Origin: Ephemerocybe angulata
Lineage: Eukaryota; Basidiomycota; Agaricomycetes; Agaricales; Psathyrellaceae
Direction: 5' to 3'
NCBI GenBank assembly: GCA_013368325.1
Contig: JAACJK010000002.1
Span: 1,364,001-1,428,000, forward strand
Length of the DNA: 64,000 nt
Every line of letters starts with the position of its first letter. Position 1 is the first letter of the stretch. Below are positions 47,212 through 59,132 of the stretch, piece after piece. The notes below the pieces were generated by a model. The model made no database searches and was not told the DNA's origin. It worked only from the letters and a program-made list of their open reading frames with translations. The position numbers were made by a program, and so were the translations under genes.

Positions 47212-50200
47212 TACTTATATATATCTAACTGTAAAAAGGACGGCGCTTACGACGACATCTCAAAGCGGTTCCCACCTCCCCACACCACATACTGCCTAAA
47301 ACTAATCTTAGATGGGTGTTGTCCGCACCATCGCTCAGCAAGTGCGCAATAACCGCATGTTTATAGGCCTCTAAGTCTTCTACTACTATAGCGCCCAATT
47401 CTAGGCGTCGCACCAATTACATCCCTTTCCGGAATACGAACACATATAATACAACCCGCGCAATACACATACAAGCTGCCTTCTCGTTGTACTTACCAAT
47501 AGCCCTAGCCCATCGTTGGAACAAAGTCCACACACGAACTGCGCTGGTATTTCAAAAACACGCCGATCATCGGTCCAAGGTCATCGGTCTATCAAATAGC
47601 CAAGGCGGCTTCAACGCAATGCTACAGTACCTACCGCGCGCCAAACCCCAGCGTGATAGATAGATATACAAGTGAAAGGAGATCGTGTGACATATAGATT
47701 ATGGAGGAGAGAAGGCGAACGTCCATAGAAGAGGCGGAGAAACGAAGCACATCGAGCGTAGTAGAAGAACAAACATGCGGACTCACATTGACGGCGGTCA
47801 CGGACGATCCCCGAAGCCCTCGACACCTTGTGAACCATCCATCCATCGTGCAGCGCACATCAGCTGGATCGAGCATATGCAGATATGGAAATACCTCAAG
47901 AAGGGACAGAGAGAGAGACAACACTCCAAACCCGACAAACCCACCAAAGGAGCGTCCATGGCAAAAAAACGCTGTGCAACACCCGTCGGCACAAGAGTAA
48001 AGTGCACACCACCCACTCCAAGCGTCGAACGTGATACCCAGCTTCTGTACCTGGACGCACCCAGGCGGCAGTTACGTGTATGAAGGGCGAGCGGAGGGAG
48101 GCCCTGGGGGTGAACGAGCGACTCGAATGCACGAGCGAACGAACACATTTCACCAGTATAAGATACGAGGGGATGAGCGAACAAGCAAACGGGACAAAGA
48201 AAGAAAAGCGAGACAGACGCAATCGGGCCGCACAAACCCCCACCGAAGGAGCGTCCTGTACGAAATAGCGGGTGACAAGCGCCAACGCATGAGTAGAGTG
48301 CACACCACCCACTCCAAGCATCGAACGTGATGCCCAGCTATCGTGCATGGACGCACCAAGGCGGCGGTTGCGTGCATGTAGAGCGAACATAGGCATAGGA
48401 GAATGAAGGGACTGATTTTGGGGGTGATCAAGCGCGAATGCGCGAAAAAGAACAAGCAAACCACCACCCCGACCAACTGACTCTTCCAACCCCATAAATG
48501 ACAGGAACACGACACCAACAAAGCAGAAGGGCGCCAACAAACAAATTGGAAGACGCGCGAGCGCGAGCGGAGGCAGATCCTCGTGCCGCTCCACCAGCAA
48601 GCGAGACTCCCTAGATCACAACATGGCACGCGAGGTGACGCGACACTGTCATTGCATGTCTTCCACAGGAAGGACCACCCACCCAACGACCCACACAACG
48701 AACAACAACAACAGAAGTGCCAAAAAAACAGACCAAAATTGACATCGTCCGGACATTCAACTTCCATCCAACCCCACCGAAAGAGCAGCCAGGCATTCGA
48801 CACCTGCTGACACGCGATCCGGGACAGGAGCAGAGTGCACAGCACCCACCCCAGCGCCGAACGTGGCAAGCAGGCGATCGGCCGGGATGCGCCATGGGCG
48901 AAGCTATGGTTGTAGGAGCGAAGGGACGAAGAAACGAAGGAACGAACACCAGGACAGTCGAACGAACGAACGACCTCATGAACAAACGAACCCACTCGAC
49001 CTCAACCTCAAAGCACCCGAATAAAACCTTCCGACCCCATATATGCCAGGAAGACGACACCAACAAAGCAGAAGGGCACCACGTCATATCGAACTTTTGG
49101 GAACGCACAAGCGGGAGCAGAGGTGGATCACGCCATCCGCACCAAGCGCAAGCGAGTATCCCCAGATCGTCGGGTGGTGCGCGACGCTGTCGTTGGGTGT
49201 CGGTAAGTACATAAGCCCGCCATTCTATCAAGCATCCATCCATCCGAGCGGCCGCCCTGAACTACAACCACGAGACGAAGCCTCCGCCCCACAGAACGCT
49301 CATCAGCGTTCGTACAGGCGCAAGGTCGAGCGCGGGGATGTAGAGGGGCGGACGGCGGATGGTTAGAGCTCGAGAACGGTGATTCCCAGGATGGAGCTAG
49401 AGCAGGGGAGGTGCGTGCGCTGGGGCGTGTGCAGAATCCTCGGTGTAATCAAGAGTGAAGACCGCATGTTGCAGGGATGGTTCGAGCGAGGCCCGTAACC
49501 TTTCAAGCATCCATCCATCCATCCGAGCCGCCGCCCCAGTCCTATACTTATCCTGGCAAAGAAGCCTCCGCCGTACAGAACACTTATCATAGCGTTCGTA
49601 CAGGCGCAAGGTCGAGCGCGGGGCTGTAGAGGGGCGGGCGGGGGATGTTGGGAGCTCGAGCGACGACGAGTAAGGAGATTCCCAGGATGGACCCAGGGCG
49701 AAAGGAGGGGCATGTGCTGGAGCGTGTGGGGCGTGTGCAGAATTCTCGGTGTAATCCGAGTCAAGACCGCATGTTGCAGGGATGGCGGGCGCGAGGCGCG
49801 GGGATAGCGCGCTGGGGTCGGCGAATGGTCGGGCTGAACATTACATGCACGTCGCGATCGAGGATTACTAGCCATGACCTCTACTTACATCGCTCTAGGG
49901 CTGAGAGGCCGATCGCCAGGGAGAGAACGAACGATGGTGGTGGTGGAGAAGAACAAGAGACGGATGGATGCATGGAAGCGGGGCTGATTGATCGATCGAT
50001 CGATTGATGCACCCCACGTGTCCGGGCGCTTGGCAACCCCATGACAGGCGGTCGTCTCCGCCTGATCTCCGCACAACCCTTCCCTCTCTTCCTCTTCTCT
50101 TCTCCACTTCCTGCCCCTCCCTATCGTGCGCTGAGCGTTGAGCGCCCAGCAGCACTCCCCACCACGCCTTCGATCGACAGCCAGACGACGTTTTGAAGAA

Positions 50201-50239
50201 GAAGAAGAAAGCTAGGCATCGTGCCTAGTGGGAAGCACA
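47212..50239 (+). repeat. Family-A repeat, copy 5
   Basis: Shares its 5' part with copy 4 from tctaactgtaaaa (47225); the preceding tctctacttatatata may belong to it. The cacccactcc modules lie near 48008 and 48308 and the cacccacccc variant near 48845. The modules gaggggcgg near 49345 and 49631 and the cacgtgtccgggcgcttggc block near 50015 follow. The end is the hairpin CTAGGCATCGTGCCTAG (50212-50228) and tgggaagcaca, about 190 bases before the Chs7-like ATG. It may therefore have replaced or become part of that promoter. It is non-coding. Confidence 0.8.
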
Positions 50240-50426
50240 GCCGTTGCCCTTGGCCCCTCTCCCTCTCCCGTCGTCGTCCTCCCTCCCTAATCCATACCCT
50301 AACCCCGTCCCCTCCTCCCTCCCTCCCTCCCATCCATCTGCTTCTTCTTATTCTCACCTCCAACACTAACAACCTCGGCATTGAACTGCACTACGACCAC
50401 GACCTGCGCAACGACGCCGCCGCAGG

Positions 50427-53201
50427 ATGACCGCCTTTGGGGACTTTGCGCCCCTGTGCACGAATACGCCCAGTTATCCGTGGTGCAACCTCTTCTATCG
50501 CCAGGTACGCTAGGGGCATCACCCATCGCTGCTCATTCTATAGCCTAACTGACTGCTCCTCTTCCCTCCCTCCGTCCATCGTCCTTTCACCATCGCCCCC
50601 ACCTCTACCCCTCCTCCTCGTCCGGCCCTCCGTCCCCCGTCGAACGTACAATATCAAATGCCCCGACACCGACGCCCCCGCAGCTCCAACGCAACGCCTC
50701 CGATATCCTCACAGGCCCCTCCGCGACCCCCGCGAGCGCGCCCGTGGGCATCAACCCGAAATGCGGCATCCCGCGCCTCAACCACGACGGCAGCATCAGC
50801 AACGTCGCCAACATCGCCGCGTGCGGTGTGAGCATCTTCTTCGTGGTGCTGCTTATTGTGTTGTGTAATAGGCGGAAGGCGGCTGTGGGTGCGTGCTCGT
50901 CTCTCTTTCCATTCGTCCTTGGCCCTCCTTCGTCTTCCTTCGACGTTCGTCCGTCCATCATCCTTCATCCTCCCCCATCGTCCTTCGTCCTTCGTCCTTC
51001 GTCCTCCCCCTCGTCCTTCCTCCTCTCATCCCCTTCATCCCCCGTTATACATACCCGCAAGAGATAGTGATACTAACCCCCCTCCTCCTCCCAGGCCGAA
51101 TCGAACTCCGCTCCTTCCTCACCCTCTACCTCCTCACCCTCCCCCTGCAGCTCCTCAGCACCGGCGCCCTCCTCGCCCAGGGCAGCACGGCCCTCGTCGT
51201 CCTCACCGCCGTGCACGCGGGCATGGTCGCGGCGCTCTTTTGGACTTTGCTTGCGAACGCGATTGTGGCGACGCAGGTCGTGGAGGATGGGACGTTGAGT
51301 AGTTTGATTGTGAGTACCGCTTTCGGTTTTCGTTTGTTTACTTTGATTCGTTTCGTTCGTTCGTTCGTTTGTTTCTATTCGACCTTTGTTCCTATGTTCC
51401 TTCGTATCTCTTCTCTTCTTCTCTTTCTCCTTCCCTTCCTTCCCCTTCCCCTTTTCGGCAGAGGTGCGGCGGGGTCTTCGTGGAGGATGCGGGCATGTCG
51501 GTGTAGTCGAGGCGGAGCTGTCGTACTCGGACGCTCGGTCGACTCGTCTCGGGCACGGTAGTGGAGGGGGTTGGGCTGTGCGTAGTATGGCGACGATCGT
51601 CTCTCAGATGGATAGATTGTTGCTTTGGTGGATGGATACGGAGATACTGCCATACGACGATCGATCGATACTCGAAGCAAACGACGATACCAGGATACCA
51701 GGATACGATGATACGAGGAACGCCTACGACCATCGCCCTCGTCTGCAACCCTCCCTGTCTCCGCACTCCCCATCGCCGTCGCCGTAGCCACACAATCCCC
51801 GGTACTTCTCGCCCAAACCATCCTTGGCGCTTTGGCTGTGCACCCACACATCTCGTCACCCGGCGAACTCAGCCCGCCTCGGCGTTTTCTCAGATATCTC
51901 TTGATACTCTCGTGAAGGAAGCACAGATGGGCGCATGCGGAGATGGAATGGAAGGCCGGATGGGTGGGTGGATACTCGGGTCTGTGGGTGGACGTGTGAC
52001 GGGTGTGAGGGAGGGAGGGAGGGAGAGAGAGAGGGAGGGAGGAAGGGATAGATGAATGGATAGAACTTGGACGAATGGACGGGTGCTTGATGGCGTTGGC
52101 CGGCGAATGGAGGGGTGGATGGTTTAACCGGTTGGACGGGGAAAGAAGAGAGGTCGAAGAAGAAGAAGAGGGGGAAGGAAGGAACACAAGACAGACGAAC
52201 GCAGGACGAATGGGACGGACGGACAGCCGGACGACTGTATTCTTGGACGTGCGCCAAACGCACGTCCAACGAACGAACGAACGAAGGTCTTTGCGAATGA
52301 AGCCGACCTTGCGGTTCGCAACCCCGGTTGGACAAGATGGAGTTGGAGTCCTCGCCGCTATACCGACGGGGGCTCTTCAACGTCGGGGAAGGAGACTCCA
52401 ACATCTCCAACGTCTCTAACATCTTCACCGTCTTTACCCTCCGTCTCTACCCTCCGTCCTACCCTCTACCGCGCCCGTCCGCCAGTTCTCGTTCCTTCGA
52501 TCCTTCACCCGCTCGGTCGCCAGGTCGATCGCACCGCCCGACCGCCCCGTCCTCACAGCATTCATCGCGCATTTCTTACCCTTCCTTCTTTGCTCGCACC
52601 GCCGCCGTCGACCGTCCTCTGTCCGTTCATTCATGTCTTCGTTCGATTCGCTTCCGTCCGTTGGTTCGAGGGTTGGTTCGTTCGTTCGGCGTGCGCCGGG
52701 TCGCTCGCTCGCCGGACAGGCACTCGCCTCACCCATCCTAATCTCACTCGCTCGGATCGCTCGCTCAGACCGCGTCCATCCATCCTCACACCATGCATCG
52801 CACCTCTCACATGCACGGATCGCATCACCGACCCACCCACCCAGAAACCACTGCCCTCACCTTCGCTTCACCCGACTTTTCCTCGTTTCACCATTTTCTC
52901 TACTATATCGCTTTCTTTACTTCGTTCTCTTCGTACACCTCGTCTTTTTCTTGATTCCGTCCGTCCGTCCTCTTCGTCTTTTCTATCTTATCTCCTCCCT
53001 CCTCCGCACGAACCCAAGCTAACGAACTCTCTCCTACTTATAGCCCTTCGGCATCTTCACGATCCTCTTCCTCGGCGTCACGACGTACGTCAGTCTCGAC
53101 ATCGGGCTGGGCGTGACGGAGCTTATCGGGGGCGTCTCGAGTCCTCCGGAGGACCTGAAGAATATCCCGTTGTTTGTGTTGACTAGTGTGTGGCCTGCTG
53201 C
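50427..53201 (+). CDS. CHS7: Chs7-like chitin synthase export chaperone, 3' part missing
   Basis: Four exons fit: 50427-50504 (MTAFGDFAPLCTNTPSYPWC), 50684-50888 (VGINPKCGIPRLN, then a membrane helix), 51094-51309 (LTLYLLTLPLQLLSTGALL, VLTAVHAGMVAALFWTLLAN, VVEDGTLSSLI) and 53044-53201 (FGIFTILFLGVTTYVSLDIG, IPLFVLTSVWPAA). These match the N-terminal two thirds of Chs7-type ER proteins, which chaperone chitin synthase out of the ER. About 219 residues are present against 300-330 normally; the last membrane segments are absent. After the donor at 53202 no further exon is found, and an inverted family-A fragment follows. Intron 3 is 1,734 bases, far above its neighbours. The gene is probably inactive, unless an exon lies beyond what I could recognise. 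Confidence 0.75.
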
Positions 53202-53479
53202 GTGAGTCGTCTTTCTTTCTTCTCTCTACTTCTCTTCTCTTTGGGTTTCGATCTGGGTTTCTTTCGGTTTGAGTTCGTTTTTGGTTTGAGATAGTGCTGC
53301 GATGGGTTTGTCGTTGGCCCGTGGTTTCGAGTTTGGATTTCGGATTTTGGATTTCTCGGTTCCTGGGGTGAGTGCGCCCGACACCGTGGCGCGTCACGTC
53401 GAGATTCGGGGTGCCTCGTTCGCGATGTAGTGTGGTGTGCACGTTTGTACACCTACCTTCACGCGCGCGTCCCTTGAAA

Positions 53480-54720
53480 TTTCTGCAGTCGACGCTCTTT
53501 CCTGGCGTTGGACGCATTCTTCCGTCCGGGGATGGTCATTATCGGAATTGTATCGAGCGTCGCGCGCCATGCTGAGACCTCGGGGAGTCTCGCTTGTTGG
53601 TGGTGCGGCGGCGGGGATCCGTCTCCGCTCGGGCTTGCGCGTTTCTTTGGTCTTCAACATGGCGCTCTTGTGCTTCGTCGTTGTTGTTTTCGTCCGTCTT
53701 CTCGCTCAGCCTTTCTTGGACTGACCCTTCTTTGGGTCGTCCATCATGTGTCCCCCTTGCGTATCCTTCCTAAGGGATAGACGTCCAACGACAGTGTCGC
53801 GCGCCACCTGACGACCCTGGGAGTCTCGTTCGCTCTTGGTGCGGCGGCGGGGATCCGCCCTGCTCCGGCTTGCGCGTCTCCGTGAAGTAAGAGGGAACTG
53901 GCGCCCTTCCGCTTTGTCGGTGTCGATTCCTGTCATTTAAGCGGTCGGATGGGTTGGTTGGGTGGTTTGAATCGAGTTCTTTGTTCGACATTTCTTCTTT
54001 CTTCTCGCTCGTCCGGGGTTCGTCTATTCATTCCTTCGTCCCTTCGCTCCTGCAAACGTACCTTCGCCCGTGCGCGTCCCGGTCGGTACACCGGCCTACC
54101 ATGTTCGGCGCCGGGGTGGGTGGTTGGCACTCTGCTCCTGTGCCGGTTGTGTGTTGTGTTCGAGCCGGGATGCCCTTTCGGTGGGATTTGGATGCATTGG
54201 ATGTAGGCTGGATGTCTTCTTATTCTTGTTGTTCGTTGGGTTGGTCGTCGGCCGTCCCTCCTGTGTATTCCCTGAAGGAAGGACCATGCAACGACAACGT
54301 CGCGCGCCATGTTGAGACCCGGGAGTCTTGCTTGCTGGTGGTGCGGCGGCGGTGATCCGCCTCCGGCCGCGCTTCCGCGTCTCCCAGGCAAGTTCTGCGT
54401 GGTGCCCTTCTGTTTCGTTGTTGGGTTGGTCCTTTGGAGTTGGGGCTTTGGTTATGACATTTCTGCTTCGGTCGTTCGTTCGGGACTTCGGTCGCTCGCC
54501 ATGCACATAACCGCTGCCTCGGTGCGTCCAGGTACGATAGCTGGGCATCATGTTCGACGCTTGGAGTGGGTGGTCTGCACTCTGCTTGCATTGGCGCGTG
54601 TAGCTCAAGGCCAACTCAAGGCTACTGAGGTTGGACGCTCTTTTGGTGGGGCTTGTGCGGTGCGACTGTGTTTCGCTATTCTTTCTTCAGGTTGTTCGTG
54701 CCTTTGGTGAACCGGTACCT
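53480..54720 (-). repeat. Family-A repeat, inverted fragment
   Basis: Read on the plus strand it carries reverse complements of family-A modules: gtcgcgcgccacctgacgac and ggtgcggcggcggggatccg near 53795-53860, and catgttcgacgcttggagtg near 54549. The order is reversed relative to copies 1-5. It begins within 300 bases of the last Chs7-like exon and ends about 275 bases before the CHAT pseudogene. Confidence 0.65.
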
Positions 54721-54995
54721 TGGTTTGTCCCCGTATATTTTTCTTCCCTTGGTGGTGCAACGGATGGTCGACGACTACTGAACCCCGTTCCCGTCCCGCT
54801 TTGAGAGGTGGAGATGGTTCTCGAGTGGAGAGGAATGCTGCGATGCTAGTTGAAGATTTTGTAAAGAGGGCTGAATATGCGTTGAAGCATTTGCTGGTTC
54901 AGAACGTCGTAGCCGAGTATGAGCTATTCGCATATGGTATAATTACCGTACAAAGGTATGAATTAAAATGCAGTAACCAGTGAAGCATAGATAGA

Positions 54996-57090
54996 TCAAT
55001 ATCCGAAGTGGACATAAGGAATCCAGGTAAGTAAAGACTGCTCAGATTTGTCCGCGCTGTCTTGGCGAAGTCTTAGTTGTTGGATGGCGTGATGAAGGGC
55101 ATATGCGGACAGACTTCCGTCAAACCTGCCGTCACTACCATCTCCCATATGTCTCCAGAGATATTCGTAGAAGTCGTTGGCGACCTCCTGCGCCACCCGA
55201 TCACCAATTGACCACATTGTCCCTACCACTCGCCGGTATCCCGCAGCGAGCATACCAGCAGCCAAACAGCTTCATCGGGTAGCTTCTCCTCGCCAGTGCT
55301 CGTTTCACATGCTGATAGGAAGGCGAGGTCGACGTTCTTCAAGTGCCGGACATTGAAGGACAGTAGCGAGATCGAGAGAGCCATTGTGAAGGAAGAATCG
55401 ACTTTGGAGTGGATCGTCCGCCTTCTAGGAAGCGTGGCATGCAAGATGCACACTGCTAAAGTCCTTCATATGCGTAACGCAATCATCGACGGGCAGGTCA
55501 CCCCCTTCACGCATGAGAACCCTGACCCCATTCGCTTTAGCCATGGCGTAAATTGATTTCACCTCATCCGTGGTACCAGGGATTGGGGATCGGCCAGGTG
55601 CGTTGGGCTGACTCGTCAGAAATAAGCCTGACACAGTCTCGTCGATTGGGAGATTGTTCTTGACTCGATCGGTGAGGGCAGTGACGGTTGGCATGTACGA
55701 TGAAACAACATAATCCATGACACTGTCAGACTCCGACTCTCCGTAGACTCCCGCCGCGTGAAGGGAAAGGAAAGATAGTTCACCAGTGGGACACCACCAA
55801 ATTCTCGGTGGAGCTTTCCCGGATGATGGATCTATCCTCTGTTGATACCTTCAGTATGAGAGAGAGATGTGAAATGAGAGGGCACTTACTGATATAGCTA
55901 GCATGTCCAGTATGGGCTTTACGACCTCGCTCCCCAATCTTCGAAGAACATATGCCGTTCCCCGACTATAGGACCCACCCCGCGCCGTGAGGAATCACCA
56001 TCTAATACCGTATTTGCCTCTTCTCCTCGAGCGCGGGGGACATGGGCTTTGAGCTGAGTATTCAACTGCCTCCGGTACCTCTTGGCTTTCTCCAGGGAGA
56101 AGTTGGGGAGGGGAATATGGAGAGGCTCGTCCAATCCGGCTAAAAGCGCAAGAGCGTCACAACCAGTCTCAACGATGTTGATGATTACGACGGGCCCTGA
56201 GTCTGGGAGGTGTTGAAGAATAGTGGGGCATGGTGCCGGCTTGAGGAAGTGCCCGAAGCCGGGAATAGCCCTCGCCGTTCTGAGGAGACCCTCCCACTCC
56301 CTTGCCAAGACAACACGAGCCCGAGCCGCTGAACCTTCCTCCCATTCAGACATAGGTATATGCGCAGGTTCCCGAGGCGATCCCGCGCTTTCGAGTCGCG
56401 ACGAAATATCCGCAATGCGCTGTGCGAGCTCGGGGTAGTGGATCCTCAAGTCGTCGAGCGGGGTACGGAGGTTATTGAGTTGGCTCCAAACCCACTCCAA
56501 TGCTTTATATGGTCTATCGCGTTCGAATGCGAAGGATACAGCTGTGGGAACTAGTAATTGGTTCTTTTGGAGGAGGTGTAGCGCCCTTGGACCGTTACCT
56601 CGAGGCCTGTAAACAACACGAGGGCGTGCCCGATTGAACCGAACGCATCGATCATATCCGGCGACTGGGGATCGTACTGGTCCAGCAACTTCACCCACTC
56701 TCTCGCTGCGCCCAGAGTTATTAAGCCAGGACCGTAGGGGTTAGTCGCTGCAGACTTGCAATGGGATATACACTCGTCCAAATCCTTCCTGTTTCCGCCT
56801 GAGACGAATCGAGTTTTCAAGAGATCCCCAAGATGCTTGTGGCGCCCAGGCAAGTCTACATGACCTTCAGGAGTCAGTTGGACGGCTTTCTGCAGAGCGG
56901 CGATGGCTTCATCGATGTCAGAGGCCTCGCTATAGTGTTCGAAGCGGAGCGCGAGGGTGTCTCCGAGGCGATACAGGTGACGGTCCGGCAGCTCTGCATG
57001 ACCCTCGGGAGTGATCCTCAGTGCTCTCTGCTGCGCTGAGAGCGCCTCCACCATGTCGGAGTATTCCCCGGTGTTGTCGAAACGATGCCG
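54996..57090 (-). pseudogene. TPR-CHAT protein, decayed
   Basis: The minus strand encodes, in order: TPR-like repeats (LSAQQRALRITPEGHAELPD, AIAALQKAVQLTPEGHVDLP), a middle region (VWSQLNNLRTPLDDLRIHYP, AIPGFGHFLKP), and a CHAT protease-like domain with the His (VHLACHA) and Cys (LSACETSTGEEKLPDEAV) of the caspase-like dyad, ending LTWIPYVHFGY. TPR-CHAT genes form expanded families in Agaricomycetes and are proposed to act in programmed death or self-recognition. The copy is broken: a TAG follows VHLACHAS, the frame shifts before HLKNVDLAFLS and again after LPDEAV, and the TPR-to-middle join lacks a segment near KALEWV. The N-terminus is also missing. Confidence 0.75.
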
Positions 57091-57411
57091 TGGCCTAGCT
57101 GAAGTAGACGTGGATTCAAGCGACGTACATCTCAATAACTCAATGTAACCACCATGCACAGTCGAGAGCCGTACTCGGCGCCAGAGAAGGATCCTCCTCC
57201 CCGTACATACCACCACCGGCATCCTGTCTTGATCCTTACTGTCAAGATCCTTCCTGTTGTAGTCAAAACCGTCAATGCAGATTTAATTGACAAATTTGAC
57301 CTATTTATTTCGGCCCCCACGTCGACAGACACGCCATCCCATCCCCTCACCCTCCTTGAACCTGAACGCGCGCAACGCGATTTTCACCCAGTCCCCTCTC
57401 CCACGCTCGAC

Positions 57412-57454
57412 CCCCCCAAAATCGCGACCAAGACTTGGTCGCGATTTTGGGGGG
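57412..57454. repeat. Near-perfect 43-base palindrome
   Basis: The 21-base arm beginning ccccccaaaatcgcgacc (57412-57432) is followed by one unpaired base and then its exact reverse complement (57434-57454). Pairing extends outward with a one-base bulge. Such a sequence can form a cruciform or a very stable hairpin in RNA. No gene boundary or target duplication explains it. Confidence 0.8.
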
Positions 57455-57617
57455 TCTGTGTTCCTTCGGGGTCACGACGAGCCTCTTAACTACAAGAGCA
57501 CGCTTAGGCAAAACAAGTTGGTAGATAAAAGGGAGTCACAGCTTGAGGTGAAGAATCCCGAGCTCTTGAAGAATGGTGGGAAGTCTGGCGCCAAGAGCTC
57601 GAAGCAGTAATTTTATG

Positions 57618-58211
57618 CTACCTGCATGTATTCGATCTCTGGCGTCCTATAGAATTTTTCTGGTCGTTGGCTACATACACTCCGTCGAATCGCATCTCTG
57701 CCATGACTACCAAACTCTCAGAACACTCGAGCTCAAACACGCCTGCCCTGTCAGTGCTGAGACGGTCGCGAAGGACTCCCTCGAGAGCGAGAGATGCGGA
57801 CAGACGGATGCACCGTTCTGGCAAAATCGCCTCAAACTCCTTGATGACAGCGGAAAATCTTTAGCTGGTCTTGTCGAGGAAGGCCCAGCACCTCCGCATG
57901 CTCTCTCGACCCCACCCGCTCATCGGGTTCTCCTCTATTATCGCCTTGATGATGTCGCGTTTCGGGTCATAGCGCAGGCACAACTGCAGCAGATTTTTGA
58001 ACTCGAGCAGGTGGGTGAGCAACAGGACGACCCAGTTCGCGGCGGGAATTATCGTCACGGTGGTAGAGGGAGAACCAAGCGAGATTGGTACGATACGAGC
58101 CTCTAGGAAATGATAATATTGTACGAGGTCGAGGATTGAGAGCTCGTCGGAGGAGAATGCTATCTTAGGTGCGTCCTCACCTTCCAAGTGAGGATTGAGA
58201 TAAACTGACAC
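57618..58211 (-). pseudogene. Unrecognised frame with one internal stop
   Basis: A single minus-strand frame of nearly 200 codons is broken only by a TAA at 57861-57863. Before the stop it reads YLNPHLEGEDAPKIAFSSDE, WVVLLLTHLLEFKNLLQLCL and RRCWAFLDKTS; after it RFSAVIKEFEAILPERCIRL and VLRDRLSTDRAGVFELECSE. Composition looks like a real helical protein. The frame has no ATG at its start, so an upstream exon is missing or the gene is truncated. I do not recognise the family. Its neighbours are the CHAT pseudogene and the GMC gene. Confidence 0.35.
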
Positions 58212-59132
58212 TTCTCAAGACTGCAGTTTCCGTAGAAAATAATCAATCGGCCTGACCAAAAATACTTCAACAGCCCTCCAGAGTTTGCATCTGCGGAAAG
58301 ACCTTGCCCTGCTCAATCGTATACCGCCTCAGCTCCTGCACAGACCAAAACATATGCGCATGAAATACACGTCGCCTTGCTCCAGTGACACCACTGGCAG
58401 TCCAAAAGCCTCTGCCAAAAAATCCGATGCTAATGATACGATAAGGGCCAGAATACTTGTGTATCATGCGTTCACTAATCTCTAAGCTTCTCGATTCACT
58501 GCACGAAAACGGATTATCCTTTGTGAACACCACCCACTGCAGAACAAGGTATTCCTCAAAACGGCAGGGCGTTACGGAGGATGGCGGCGATTGTGACCTT
58601 CCTGCGTGATAGCAGATCCCCTTCGTCTTCCTATACCTCAGTGCAAGGGCCGCGGAATACACTACTCGTTTACGGAGCCACAGATACAAACGAGCTCCAT
58701 GGGTCCTAGAATCTTTCGGATAACTCTAGCCAGGCATTCCATGTACAGTGAAGCGAAGGGAAACAAAGGTTTCGGAAACGAAAAGGATGAGCACCTCTAA
58801 GTATTCACCACGCAGAGGCTCTACTCCATTCCTGGTACTTAGAAAAGGCCCCCAAGTTCCGAAAAGGAACCCTGAGAATCAGATTCCCCGGGGAAGGGGG
58901 GTTCCCAAGTTGAATTATCCCATACAATGGTTGTGTGCCTGGAAAACGCCGGGACGACCCACGACTCCCATGACCTTGTGACCAGTACCCCCTCGTACCC
59001 GCAGACGCCCACAGTCTTACTACACAAAGGGAGTTTCAGGTATACTCTGACCCCGAGGGCATCGGAATTTATAGACCGGCGTCATTCCGACATATTTAAG
59101 CGCGACTGAAGATGCAATCGAAGTTGTAAGCG
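58212..59132. other. Intergenic, promoter side of the GMC gene
   Basis: A minus-strand frame (58267-58689) lacks an ATG and domain support and is not called. The sequence catatttaag (near 59092) about 40 bases before the GMC ATG could be its TATA element. Confidence 0.4.

Noticed and set aside
48150..48995. 281-codon minus-strand frame in family-A copy 5
   Set aside because: Repeat-derived composition, no transposase or enzyme motif, not kept open in copy 4.
51375..52187. 270-codon minus-strand frame inside the Chs7-like intron
   Set aside because: Dominated by Ser/Pro runs from simple repeats, with no recognisable domain.
58267..58689. 140-codon minus-strand frame between pseudogene and GMC gene
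   Set aside because: No ATG at its start and no identifiable domain; a vague resemblance to the end of a retroelement integrase was too weak to report.
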